NCBI GenBank assembly: GCA_030998015.1 | Contig: JARWMV010000244.1 | Location: 434,001-498,000, forward strand | Reading direction: 5' to 3' | DNA length: 64,000 nucleotides | Source: Ceratorhiza oryzae-sativae | Lineage: Eukaryota > Basidiomycota > Agaricomycetes > Cantharellales > Ceratobasidiaceae | In this document: piece by piece, positions 44,669 through 57,593 of the stretch | How positions within the stretch are numbered: the stretch's first letter is position 1 | Layout of the letters: every line of letters starts with the position of its first letter | Translations under genes and position numbers: made by a program | Notes under the pieces: model-generated | Database searches by the model: none | What the model saw: the letters and a program-made list of their open reading frames with translations, nothing else | What the model was told of the DNA's origin: nothing

Positions 44669-46492
44669 ATGTCTACCGTCGCCCAAAATGTCAGGAATGC
44701 GAAGTCTGTCATAGATGTAATAGTTTCTCGCACTGCAGTCCCCATCAACATTCTTCAGGCTGCCATTTCGATGTCTAGAGACCCGAATAATCTCGTTGTG
44801 TTTGCCGACAAAGATTTGATTGGGTCATGCATGTATCTGCTCCGTAAACAGTCCAGCACTCGCAACAATATTACATATCAACTCACATGTATCCATGTGC
44901 TTGCTATCGCCTTGCTAGTATTCTTTCTTGGAAACAGTGTTGATGGGTTTCTGAATTACATTGGAGAGCCTCGTCACGCGGAGGGGCGTGGTGCCTTGAC
45001 GCTACTTGGTGAATACGTCAACGGGGAACAGATCAAAGAGTTGGAGAACGTACCGAATCTAAATAATCGAGTCATAGCCGATCTTGTAGATGGAATTTCT
45101 GATGAGGATTCAATCTGGCTGATTGAATTTATGTATTCCCAACGCAAGACTATAGTAGAAACACGAACCAAGCTGCCCAACGCATTTCAAGGGGTGACTG
45201 GTCTACTCTACATGCTCTATTGCCGTGCCGTTAGGAACATCAAGTGGGTTAATCACTTTATTCCGATGTGTTTGACTGAGTTTTATTTTTTTTACACGAC
45301 TAGCAACATAAATACATCCATGCATTTACGTGATATACTTTGTCGTATCGCTCTCACTTTCCGCGGCCCCTCCGACATCATGACCTTCGAAGAAGACCTT
45401 CTTTACACAACATTAGTCAATTTCGAATCGTCACCTACACCACAATCCATGTCCGAGAGATGTGTGCCTGTTGATTATGCGGATTTGCGAGCACTTGTTG
45501 ATGCATATACGAAACGTATTAGCCCAGGCCTCCGATACCCCTCGGCTCCTCTTATGGGCTGCAATGAACTGCTACGATGGATTTCTTCCGCCTTGAGAAA
45601 AGGGATGGAGAACCTTCACTTGTACAATCCGCTATTGGAAGCTTCGCTCCTTAGATTCTGGATTGGGCTCGAGAATCCCCAAGAGGCCGACCCACGTCAC
45701 GATGCAGTGAGGAGAATATTTCTTCCAGAGATATTTCTTTATGCTGTGTGAGATGCCGTGCCATACTGAAACTCGTAATGTAGTAACTGAATTCAGCTAA
45801 AACCCAGGTTGCTTATACAGGCCAATAATGTCACACGGGAGGACAAGGTTCGTCTGGCCCTGATCATGGTCAAAGCGGAGTGGATGAGTCTGTTGGGACG
45901 CGTAATGCTGCTCGGAGCGCTTCATGGACCGTCATCGAAGTACAAAGAGCTTTTACGTACGTCTCAAGAGTTATAATCATGAGCGTTCTAATATCGTTCT
46001 GTAAGGCCAGCTCACAGGAACACCAGAGTCAAGATCTAGCGTCTATCGCGTGGTAATTGAGATGATACTACAAAATTGGAAGGATCCTTTGGTGCTTCAA
46101 GATATGGCCAACGAATGGTCAAGGGTATTCGAGCACCGGAGAACACTCGAGGTTACGTATTTAGGAAAGGATATTTTGTACCGGGAATACTTGCGCCAGG
46201 CTGGGATTGAATGGGGCTCGATAGGTGAGGCGATGGGCTTTACCAATCGCCGATCAAAAGATAAGGCGACTTGTGCTTATCCAAGGTGCGCGGCTGCACA
46301 CCCGGATTTTGGATTTATGACATGTGGTGGGTGCGGAAGAGCTCAATATGGTGATTTGGGGTGTCAAAGGGCGTGAGTCACTGTCTTGTCTCTTCTCGAC
46401 TGACTTGAGGTTGCTGACCGGTTCATGTCAGCCACTGGGGTTACGAACCTCAGTCACACAGTGGGGATTGCGATAATCGAGTTTCGCCGTAA
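44669..46492 (+). CDS. MYND-type zinc-finger protein, paralogue 2
   Basis: Tandem paralogue of the gene at 42.4 kb. It starts MSTVAQNVRNAKSVIDVI and shares collinear blocks: AISMSRDPNNLVVFADKDLI, a middle block 'LGEYVNGEQIKELENV', 'GVTGLLYMLYCRAV' and 'SAPLMGCNELLRW'. The C-terminal finger is C-AYPR-C-AAAHPDFGFMT-C-GG-C-GRAQYGDLG-C-Q, then after an intron AHWGYEPQSHSGDC. The same Cys-to-Gly change in the fifth zinc-ligand position is present. It ends at 46,490-46,492. The N-terminal part is as long as in paralogue 1; introns lie near 45,243-45,300, 45,750-45,820, 45,958-46,010 and 46,376-46,430. Function unknown. Confidence 0.75.
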
Positions 46493-46729
46493 AATTAACC
46501 TTGTAATAGTACAGAATATCCCATGTCGTGGATGGTTGTGATCTCATTGAGTAGCATACAAAGTAAAGCCAACAGCAGCGATAGCGAGAGAATTGTGATC
46601 TCTAAGTAACAGAGTCGTTTCAGAATAGCCCTGTGGGGGCATGTCATTAACATTATTTTTTCCGCCAGAGGAAACGAACGGTGGTATCGTAGCCACCGGC
46701 ATGCCGCGAGCCACAGTGATTGTGTGAGG

Positions 46730-49700
46730 ATGACTAATACCGAAACAACTGACATCATAATCACGTGTGACCTGCCTCCAGACAAGGCTGGCCACGATCT
46801 CGTTCTGTCCGGGTGTGATATGGGCGGAGACACCTCATACGTCGTCGATGGATCCCAGACGCGGGACCTCCATCCTCTTGTTTCGCTCGTGGCGGCCTTC
46901 TTCTCCGTATTTGGCAAGCAACGTTGAGCATGCTTTAGGCTGTTATTAACCTTGTTCAATTTCCAGTTTGGGTTTTAACATGGGCTCGAACTCTCGTCGC
47001 ATTTGTGACCATAAAAGTGCCCGTTTTCATCTATGCATTGTTGGCCTATTCCTTCACGCTCACGGTGAGTACACGAAAGTGTTATGAGGCATCGTTCTCT
47101 GATATTGGTTCCTTCCCTTTTAGCTCAATTTCTACTCGCTGCTTGGAATATTTATCGCCTCCATGATCGGGCTTTCATACTATATCCGCTATAGATACCT
47201 CAACACTTACGCGACCCTCAAAGAAATCCCCCTGGACAAACCAAATACCACATCCTTACACCCTGATATTGTGGCCGCCGCGGATGATTCCTCTGGTCCC
47301 CGCTTTAGCAACTACCTCGACGAGTTCCTCCAGGCCATTCGTGTCTTTGGTTTTTTGGAGAAACCCGTCTTCCACGAACTCGCTCGCCACCTACAAACCC
47401 GCCGCCTCATTGCCGGCGATACTCTTGCACTGGATCAAGACTTGTCCTTCTATTGTGTGGTTGATGGTCACGTCCAGGTCTTCACCGAGACTGGCCGCCG
47501 TCTTGACACTTTCGACGACGAGTCCGATGCAACAGGAGGGTACCAACTTTTGAACGAAGTTGGACCTGGAGGAACTCTGTCCAGCTTGTTTACCATTCTC
47601 AGTTTGTTTACTGAGGACGTACAAATCAGCTGGCAGGACAACGGCAACAACACGAGTGGCGAAGATTTCGGTCATCCTCGCGGAAGAGAAAATAGAGATG
47701 TTTCTCATCTCGATTTGGAAAACGACAATAACTCAACCGGTGCTGGACCGAACTCGCGTCCTAGGTCTGTCTCGTCGTCTGGCTCGACAGCACTTCCAAA
47801 CGCAAACGACCCTCGATTTGCTATGTCCCCAGTTCGGGGACCGGAGGTCGCCGTGAATACACCAGCTTCAGAGAAGTCTATCGGGTCAAGGATCGGTGTC
47901 AATACTCCAGCCGCCGCAAGCGAAGCGCGAGATGATTATGGATTTTCAACGGGCACTCGCAGCGAGCGCGGCCATCCTCCACAATCAGTCCGTCAGGGTA
48001 CTATTGCGAGAGCGACTGTTGACACAACGCTCGCTGTGATTCCTGCAGAGGCATTCAGGAGATTAACCCATAAATTCCCTAAAGCGAGCGCTCATATTGT
48101 ACAAGGTATACCCACATCTATTTTATCCTTCTGAGTTAGCCAGTTTAACCATTTGGTTCATGTAGTCATCCTCACTCGGTTCTCCCGCGTCACGTTCCAC
48201 GCAGTTCATAAATACCTTGGTTTGACGGTTGAGCTACTTCGTACGGAAAAATATATCAACGACCTTGCTTGTCACCCTCTTCCAAACGAGTTCTACTCTG
48301 GTGGTGGAATGCAGCGTCTCCGACAACGGTTCGCTAGTATACCTGACTCCGACGATATTGATGAACAATCGCAGCAAACAGAAGACGACACTGTCGCAGA
48401 CTCGGACGATTATTTCGGGAAAGTGAAGCACCATCGAGACTCGAGTGTTGGTTCCGGTACTATGTCGGGCGGAAGTACCAATCTCAAAACCCCCATGCCT
48501 GGAATTTCCCCCGAAACCTCACGACCAAAGACTAGGTTCAAGACGCCCAAGGAATTAGCCAACGTCTCTCGGAGCACAACTCCCCAATCAGATACGAAGC
48601 CCCGGGCCAAAGCGAGCCTTACAAACTCACCCGAAACACCTTTCAAGTCTTTGCATCCGTCACGCTCCCAGATTCAAGCGGGAGATTTGCATACCATGGC
48701 TGGGCAACTATCAGAGTCGGAAACATATCGCCCCGGCCCGGCCAGTCGAACAGTATCGTATGCTTACAATCGAACGGCAGATAGGCGTCGTAGTATATCT
48801 GTCACAGCTCATGAGAAGGAAGGTGCCCATGCATCCCAGGCCACCATTGGGATGGATTTTGACCTTCGAGATGAGGTTATGTCGAGCATTGCCAAGTCGA
48901 TTGGCCTGATCCAGCCTCCACTATCCGGGTTGAATTCCGCTAGACCAAGCCCCACGCTCGGCCCGACTCTGAGAACCAACTCGGCTAGGAGCCCATTCCC
49001 CTCTTCTGCTTCCATGACTCCATCGTCGAGCAGGAGTGCCCTGCGCAATACTGCGTTGTTCGGGAGCTCGTTTGGAAACTTGACCTACTTGCAATCTCAC
49101 GATGACGCATCGAGTATTACAAGCTTGGCAGGAGGTTCTGGTGGACAGACGAGCCTCAGTGGACTGGACAACGATGTGGAGATATTGTTTTATTCTGCGG
49201 GAAGTACACTGGTCCGAGCTGGAGAGAAGAACGCAGGTAGGCACGAAACGGCTAAACACATCCGCGATCGTACTTACCACGGCTTGTTCATAGGGCTGTT
49301 CTATGTTATTGACGGTTTTTTGGATGTATCTATCCCCCAAGAAGAGCCCGGGATCAACAAATCCACTAATGCACCCGGCGGTGTTGCTATGGCCTCGAAG
49401 CATAAAGCTGGCAAGAGTACTCGTCCAGAACTAAAGGTTCACACTAGCGGTCCCAATAAAGAGGTCTCTGGAACGAACTCGGATTATCCACTCGGGCGGA
49501 ATGCACAAGAAAAGCAGTCAAAACATCTCTTTACGGTCAAGACTGGTGGGATCGCAGGGTATATGGGTAGGTTACTGACTTTAGATTAACGATTTGATGT
49601 TAACCTGTCATGTTTTAGCATCGCTTTCTGGCACTCCATCATACGTGGATATTCGTGCAAAAACGGACACTTACGTTGGGTTCCTGCCGTCGCACGCTCT

Positions 49701-52532
49701 TGAGCGCCTTCTCGAGAGACAGCCGATTGTCTTGTTGACTCTGGCAAAGAGGTTGATATCACTGCTTTCCCCACTTGGTGAGCATGATTGCGTATAAGAA
49801 ATTTACCAGGATTCCACTAACAAAAATACTAGTTTTGCATATCGATGCATCTTTAGATTGGCAGCAAGTCGACGCTGGCCAGGTACTTTGGCGGCCCGGT
49901 GATACCAGCGACAGTTTCTATATGGTCCTTAACGGCCGTCTTCGAGCCTTGACAGAAAAGGATGACGGGGGTGTAAATATTGTAGCCGAGTATGGCCAAG
50001 GCGACACAGTGGGAGAGCTAGACGTTATTACTAGTTCCAACCGCCGTACGACACTGCACGCAATCCGCGATACCGAACTTGCCCGCATGCCCATGTCATT
50101 GTTTAACGCGATATCTGTTCGGTGAGCATCTCGATCGTCATAATTTGGATGTTACGCCCGTTAGTGACCTTGTGATACCACAGCCATCCCCAAACGACCG
50201 TGCAGTGAGTCAAATGTATTAGTGGTCGTAGCATGTGATAGATGGCTAATGAGCCCCTCTTCCTTAGACTACTGCGCATGATCGCCTCCCGAGTACGCAA
50301 TGAAGTTGACCAAGGCTCAATAGGACCCAGACAACCAGGAGCATCGAAAGAACTCAGCCGCAATAACCCCAACCTCAAGACTGTATGCATTCTCCCCGCG
50401 ACCCGTGACGTGCCGGTCGTAGTGTTCGCAACGAAACTGCAGGCGGCTTTAGAGGACATGGGCGCACCGACTTCGTTCCTCACTCAGGCGTCTGTCACCC
50501 GTCACCTAGGCAGACACGCGTTCACGAAGCTCGGGAAGCTCAAAGCCGCAGGATGGCTTGCTGAACAGGAACAACGTTATCGTATTGTATTGTACGTCGC
50601 GGATACGCCCGTTGGCTCGCCTTGGACCCAGACGTGCATCCGACAGGTGGGTGTTTGAAATTGATGAAAGAATGCACAAGTTGATGTGGGCGGTGGAATG
50701 TCTTCAGGCGGATAGTATCATGGTTATTGGCATGGGCGATGACCCTAGCCTGGGCGAGTTTGAGCGCCTGCTGATGGGCACTAAAACGACAGCGAGGAGG
50801 GAGCTTGTATTGCTGCACCCGAACAAGAACGTCGCGCCCGGTTCCACCCGTGAATGGCTCAAAGTGCGCAATTTGTCTTGAGGCTGTCGGCGGAACAGTT
50901 GACGGTTTTATCTTTCGTAGAATCGGCCCTGGGTTCATGGTCACACTCATGTTGAGCTGCCAGTAGGAAATTTCCCGCTACTAAGCGAATGACAAGCAAT
51001 TGATTGGTGTCACAGGGCTTGGTTCAGCCTGGAGCTCAAGACATGCAAGATACTGATCCGGCGGCGATCATTGCTTTCAATAAGCTGAAGAACAAGGTCC
51101 AGCTTGAGATCCAAAAATACACCCGTTCCCAGGCAAACACGCGCCCGACTCGTCCGAAACATTTCAGTGATTTCGCCAGGCTGGCCCGCCGTCTCTGTGG
51201 AAAGTCAGTAGGGCTGGTTCTTGGTGGGGGCGGAGCGAGAGGACTTGCGCATTTGGTATGATGATCAGTGCCTGGCATCGCGAAATACTGAATCTGGGGT
51301 CGTAGGGAGTCATTAGGGCACTCGAGGACAGGGGTATTCCGATTGATCACATCGGAGGGACGAGTATGGGGTCGTTTATCGGCGGACTCTACGCACGCGA
51401 GGCCGATCTCCTTTCAAGCAACATCCGGGCAAAACAATTTAGCGGGAGGATGTCCAGCCTCTGGCGACTCCTTTCTGATATCACATGGCCAGTTGTCGCG
51501 TATACAACGGGTCATTTCTTCAACCGCTCGATCTACAAGGTACGCGCATGCAATTTTGACCATTTGCGGAGAAGTTTTCTGATGAAGTGACTAGGCGTTT
51601 TCAAATCTCCACATTGAAGACATGTGGTTGCCGTTTTTCTGCAATACAACTAACATCATTGCGTCCCGCATGGATGTTCATGATACGGGGTATGCATGGC
51701 GGTATATTCGTGAGTGGACAGACGGTTTTAGGGGTGTTGATGCACAGGCTGATAGGTTGTTCTATCAGGTGCTTCGATGACTCTGGTTGGACTACTTCCG
51801 CCGCTGTGTGACAATGGTACCCTCCTGGTTGATGGAGGCTACAGTAAGCGAAAAGGGTTCACGCCGAGAGCTGTTGCTGATTGCGCATATAGTCGACAAT
51901 TTGCCTGTATCAACTATGATATCACATGGAGCGAGTATCGTGTTTGCAGTGGACGTCGGTTCTGTGAGTTGCGAAACACGCAGTTTGATTCACGTTTATC
52001 ATCGTACGACTCTAGCTATATGACAATTCTCCCCGCAACTATGGCGACACGGTCTCTGGGTGGTGGATTCTACTGAACAGATGGAACCCGTTTAGCTCCA
52101 CGCGTAACATACCAGACATCACCGACATCCAGGGTCGGCTCACATAGTACGTACTCGCGTTGCCTCGGTGAGCTTTTTGGCCTGACGGGAATGTGTTGTG
52201 CAGCGTGTCGAGCGTGCCGACCCTAGAAGAGGCCAAGGTCACGCCCGGGTGCTTTTATATGCAGATGCCCGTACACGAGGTATGCACATGTCTTGGTTTC
52301 TGTTCAACCTGGACTAATGCGGGTTCTGGCTTTTGCGGTATAGTTTGGAACACTCCAGTTTGGTCGGTTCGACGAGATATACCAAGTTGGGTATTCAGCG
52401 GCCGTGGAGATGCTGAATCAGTGGGACGCCGAGTGTCGGCTTCCATCCAATATGTTGACGAGCGAGGGCGTGGATGTCGTAAAGGGCGGAAGGAGAAGTA
52501 AAGGCCGGAGTTTGAGAAGGAACAGCATATAG
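46730..52532 (+). CDS. NTE1: NTE1 lysophospholipase (patatin-like phospholipase)
   Basis: Fungal neuropathy-target-esterase homologue: an ER-membrane serine esterase that deacylates phosphatidylcholine and lysophosphatidylcholine to glycerophosphocholine. Start at ATG 46730; exon 1 splices near 46,922 to a hydrophobic segment ([35 protein letters not shown]) that forms the membrane anchor. Then come cyclic-nucleotide-binding-like domains: the first around 47,330-48,240 is interrupted by a Ser-rich insert, and a later one at 49,560-50,120 has '[19 protein letters not shown]'. The patatin domain begins [15 protein letters not shown] (51,210-51,255, oxyanion hole), then [13 protein letters not shown] with the nucleophile Ser at about 51,365, and LLVDGGY with the catalytic Asp at about 51,830. 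It ends [14 protein letters not shown] at 52,530-52,532. About a dozen short introns; complete in length for the family (about 1,500 residues). Confidence 0.9.
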
Positions 52533-53548
52533 AGATTATCTTTGAGATCGATATAGTTACATAAACGCAGTGAAATATTATTTTTTCGTGCTCTGGCTGA
52601 AATGAACCTGGACCAGGTGCCCAACCAAAACGAGGCGGGGGGACTAGCGCCAGTTTATTGTTCTTGAGGGCTCCTTTGTGCGAGCGATTAGCGGCGCGCT
52701 TAAATCCAGATGGCTCCGCCATAAGCAGTATGTGCGTATGATCTCACGGTCATGGGACTTTGCCCGAGCGAAATAAACATAGCATGGTCGTCAGGTACGT
52801 GAGAGGACGGTGGCCCTAGCTACGCTTGAATAATGCTTTCTTGTGGTTCAAACGTTACTTTGACTCCTGTATCAGATGACAATAGGTTAAGCAGTGGCCA
52901 CGAGGATAATGTTGCGCGCACGCTTGGGTGGCTACACATATCGAGAGATGAAAGTCCCCAACAATAGGGAAAAGGTTAAACCAACCGATCGTGTGGCTAT
53001 GGCCGAAGTGGGATGTGGCTATGGCTTCTCGGCCCCAACCATGCGCCAACCCCATAATGAAATCAAGCTTCTCAAGAGATGGAAATGATGGATCCAGTCG
53101 GCGTTTTCCAAAACCCTGTTGCTCATAGCGATCAGCCAAGGAACGAGGGATTGGGGGGAAGGAGCTGGCTGGGGAATCATCGGCTTTTGGCGTGTGTCGA
53201 AATGTGAAGACAGAATGTCACAAACACGTTGTGGGTGGCAACCCCAACGTGGCCAGTCGATCTTGTCGGCGGGCGTAGTGGTCGACGGGAACGAGTGCCA
53301 ATCGCGGAAATGAGGACCGAGGGGGTGGCAGTGTCACGGTGACCTTTGTGCCAGGGGCTCTCTTCCCAGGTCGGTTTCAGTCGGGCGCAAGGGTCCGTAC
53401 GTCACGGATCGAATCCAGTGACAGCTTTTTTTTCTCCTCTGGATTAATATACATATATGACCCAGGTCTGGGCGTTCAGAGATCCAACTGCTTCTTTTCC
53501 GCCAACTCGACCGCCACCACCATCAACCGGCCCCCACGGCATGCCGCC
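52533..53548. other. Intergenic region downstream of NTE1
   Basis: About 1 kb without a supported gene. Only short open frames without domains. The distal part should contain the promoter of the next gene. Confidence 0.4.
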
Positions 53549-56500
53549 ATGTCGTCCTCCATGGCCCCTGCATCGCCGTCCCACTCGTCATGGCTGCGGA
53601 CGACGTCGACGGGCTTCCGTGCGAACAAGTCGAGTCGGAGCGTCCTGGCGACGATAGGTGAGGAGCAACTAGCGCCGATTGCACGTGCGGCGACGGTCTC
53701 GGCCGCCTGTTTCAGCTCTGGCACATTTGGCCGACGTCGTGGTTCTGACATGACCCGCGACGACGCCAACGACACGAACGACGTCCCAGACACGCACCTG
53801 CTCCGACCGCCGCCACGGCAAGCCGAGGTCCGGGTGCAGCGCAGAGAGTCGCCGGGGCGGGAGGTCAAGAGCCGCAAGGAACGCGCGGGTGACGTCGAGC
53901 TGCCGTCATCGCCCACGGCGTCATCGCGGTCGCGGTCGACGGTGCATTCGTCCAAGTCGGCGCGGTCGACGGTGGGCTCGGTGCACATCCAGTTTGCGAC
54001 GGCCGTTCGAGTGCACACGGCCAGGGCGCGCTCCCACTCGATCAACAACATCAGGCAGCTGCGCTCATCCGAGTCCCCGCCGCGCGAACATCTGCGTCCG
54101 CCGCCGCTGGATCTGTCCCGCGCGCCTCCCCGTTCTGCGCGGCTCGTGGTGCCTTATCAGCCTGCGTCGGCGTCGAGTGCAGATCCCAGTCCTCGATCTA
54201 TTGCCCCCTCTTCCGACCCGTTCATTTCGCTGCCCCCCACGCCGACCAGCGTCCCAGTCGCCCGTCGACGAGGCGCCATCGTCAAAGACTTGGCTGCTCT
54301 TCTCGAGCACATCCACGAGGACGAGACCGAGTCGACAGAAGCCGCTGGTTCTCGAAGCACTAGCACGTCCCTTGTTGCCCACCACCGTACGTCTCTCTTC
54401 ACATCTCCCATGACAACTGTTGACGCCGTCTAGGCTCAGAGTCCGTGCCAGTCTCCCTCCCGCCCCCGCCCAGACCGCGAAACAAGGCGCTTGTGCGTCC
54501 GGCCCCGCATCCGTTCGCGAACCCGGCCGTGTCGGCGTCATCGGCGTCTAGACTCTCCGATCACACGCGTGTTCAGTCCTTGAGTTTCACCCCTCGGACT
54601 CGGCCTTTATTACGCCTGCCCTCTGGTTCCTCGCCTGTTCGTCCATCGCCTGCGACAGTCTCCTTGCCGCTCTCTTCCACTCTCTGCCGATTTCCGCCGT
54701 CTCCGCAATCCAGCTTTCCTTCCACACCCCACGCATCGGGTCCACCCAGCCCAAGCTATCGATCTACGTTCTTGCCATCGTGCAAGTCGACCATCGATTC
54801 CGCCACGCTCAAAGATCACCGACAGAGCGAGGCCTCCTTTGGCGACTTCCACTTTCCGCAACGCATCTCCAGTCTCTCTTTCTGTTCGACAGTCAGCGGC
54901 GTGAGTGCGCGTAGTCCGACCGAGGCGGAGAGCATCCCTATCGGATTATACGATCGGCCGACGGAAGACGTCTTTGATCTCACTCCACTATCTCCACACT
55001 CGACTTTCGGTGTATCCGTCGACGTCCAGCTTCCTTCTCGAAACGAGGAAGACTACGAGTCATCCGAGTCTGGAAGCTGTCTCACCACCGAAGAGAGCTT
55101 CAAGCAAAAGCAGGACCCAAAAGGCATCCGATCTCTTAGCGCAGCGTTCAACGTTTCGTCGCTGAACAAGGTAAATTGGATTTCGAGATTGCCTCAACGT
55201 TGAAATACAACTGAACACGTGAATCGGCTCTAGGTCGATCGGGTACTTGGCAAGGGCGCAGCACGTGCACTCTTATCCGCAACGGCGACGACGACAATGG
55301 CCTCGGAACAACCCTCGACCCCGTTGATTACTTCTTCCCCGCCCCCCGGGGAATCGTTTTTGCCGACCCTTCCGGTCACCAGCCCGTTTGGACGCAGATT
55401 GAGCAAAAAGGGCGGCCTGGGCGAGCAGAATGCGACACAAAGGCGGTCAGACGACGCACACGGCTCTGGACTCGTTGCGCAGATGAATCGGTTCATCGGA
55501 CGAACGCCGAGTCCGAGTGCGCGTACAAAAGAGCTCGAGGATGATCTGGACGAGCTTGCCCCGCCTCCTCCGCCCCCGCCCAAGCTGCACGGCCGAAAAC
55601 ACTCGAGCTCGGATCCTTCGGCTGGGATCATGCGCCCTCGTCCGGGTTTGAGCGACCGCCCGGCGACGACCAACGTGCGAAGTGCGGCCGAGCGTGCAGA
55701 GATGGTCAAAAAGGCGCGCAAGATCCAACAGTTGATGGGTGCCGTGCCGCCTGAAGGTTCGCGCGAGGGGACGTTTTACCAGCTTCCCAAAGCGGCCAAG
55801 AGCGCGGATCTGGCTGATGAGGACGGTACTGGACTTGGGCCGGGGCTCATTCGAATTGCCGGGAGGCGACATTCGATTTCGGACGTGCTTGCGATCGAAG
55901 GCGATGGAGAGGCTGTGGTCGGGCGAGTACCGAATCAGAACAAAGGACAGTCCAGGAGAGGGTTTCATCGTCCTACGGCGAGTGCCTCGTCGGCGCTTTC
56001 TTCGCTGCCATTGCTTCCTCCCATGGCCCCCGTCTCGCCCGCGCTCATTTCGCCCGGATCGATGAATATGCTATCTCCCGGATACACCGCGACGACCTCG
56101 AGCTTGCTCTCTCCCGATTCCCCCAGGGTCGAGATCGAAACCGGGTCTGACGCAGACGATAAAGTTGGCGTGCTCGAGATTGGAGAACTCGACGAGGACG
56201 AGGGCGTTGATGGAGAAGGAGAACTGGATGACACCGAAGCTGCGCGTCGAGCGAAGCGGGCCAAGGTCGCGAAGCTTAATCGGTACCTCGGTTCTCGGGT
56301 CCCTGCCCATCTGGTTCTTGGGCTAGAGCAATCGTGGGACCACGAGCAGGGATTGCCCGAGGCGCGGTACGAGGGCAAGCAAGGGGATGCCGGCGGGATC
56401 GTTGGAGGTATGGGTGTCCTTGCGCTTGGTGGGTTGAAAAAGAGGAGGGAGAGTGAAGGCGCCGGAGACGAAGAGGCGATTGGCGACCTGAGTGTCATGA

Positions 56501-57083
56501 GTAGTGAGGAGAAGGCGAGGGCCGTAAGGCGAAAGGCAAAGATGGAAAAGGTCAGCCACGGTCTATTGAGTTTAAGACCTCGGGCTGATTGATTACGGGT
56601 ATATAGATGTTTGGCGAACGCCCGCCCCAGAAACTCTATCAGCCTCATGCGGATCGAGATGCGTCTGCCGCCCTAGAGGGCCTTTCCGAGGAAGACGACC
56701 AAGAAGAATGTGAAGAGCCCGAAGGCGGGGAACATTACAACTCGTACCGGGCCTCGTTCAACTCGCTTGCTTATTTCGTAAGCAACGCTGACCGAGACTC
56801 GCTCGAGGGGTTGTACAACATCGTCTCGTCCACGAGCCTGTCTGAAAAGGCCGCCGCCGAAGAGGGAGGCGCGAATCAGTTTGCTGCTCGGCGGAAACGC
56901 GCAGCCAAGTTGTCCAAATTTTTCGGTGTTTCGTATCGGGACTTATTTGGTGCCGTGCTGGACATTTTGGAGAGCGATGTGAGGGAGGATAAAGAGGAAG
57001 GAAGTCTGAGTGCGGCAGAGACACAGGACTTGCTGATGAAGCTAAAGAGGCTCAAGGCAAAAGGAGAGAATATTCGGGTCTAG
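53549..57083 (+). CDS. Ser/Pro-rich protein with repeated basic-hydrophobic-Gly motifs, function unknown
   Basis: About 1,100 residues from four exons: 53,549-54,386, 54,434-55,170, 55,234-56,550 and 56,608-57,083. The first half is disordered (Ser/Pro/Arg-rich). The second half carries a spaced motif of a basic stretch, then K-x-x-(F/L/M)-(hydrophobic)-G and often PP: VDRVLGKGA at the exon 2-3 joint, MNRFIGRTPSP, KKARKIQQLMGAVPPEG (about 55,710), RAKVAKLNRYLGSRVPAHL (about 56,265), RRKAKMEKMFGERPPQKL (across the last intron) and RRKRAAKLSKFFGVSYRDLF (about 56,890). The end, 'LDILESDVREDKEEGSLS' with 'LLMKLKRLKAKGENIRV', is a predicted coiled coil. I recognise no named family. Strong codon bias and clean splice sites make the gene convincing. 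No signal peptide or membrane segment. Confidence 0.75.
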
Positions 57084-57593
57084 GCGCTGTCGAATGTTTA
57101 TGGTACCATGATCTCATGTTTCTTCGTTCTTATATGCTCCGTTTCTTTTCCTTATGATTCACTCCGTTTTATTTCGACTCCAGTGTATAAAACGGTACTC
57201 ATCTTTGACGAACTAGTGCTGATATGTACAATTCCCTCCCTTTTTTTTTGTTTCTTATCCTTGTTTTTCATTTCTTTTTGTTCTCAGTGTAGCATGATTT
57301 TGGTTGGCGGGAGATGAATAGGAACGTGTGTTAAGAAGCTATGTGATATGGCCTGTTGGTTGGCTTCGTTCCAGCAAACGTTGTGGAATTGACGCCAACG
57401 AGCCTCGTCATGAGTGTGTTGGCAAACTCGGGACGATAACTCCATTCTACACGGGACACCACAGTTTTTGTTTAGATCAAAGAAAAAGAAAAAGAACAAG
57501 CGACAGCTCATTTGTATTCGTACAGGACCCAGCCAATACATCACGCCACGCAATTTAGCCACAACAGGGGGAAAAAAGCAACACCACTATACA
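57084..57593. other. Convergent 3' spacer
   Basis: About 500 bp between the converging repeat-protein gene and the NLR gene. It contains T-rich stretches (57,240-57,290) and an A-rich stretch near 57,480-57,500, consistent with 3' untranslated sequence on both strands. No gene. Confidence 0.45.

Noticed and set aside
42397..46492. The two MYND genes as one long fused gene
   Set aside because: Each has its own start, stop and complete C-terminal finger, with collinear exon order, so they are tandem paralogues.
46495..46959. Minus-strand open frame overlapping the 5' end of NTE1
   Set aside because: It overlaps NTE1 exon 1, which splices cleanly into the membrane segment; the minus frame has no recognisable features.
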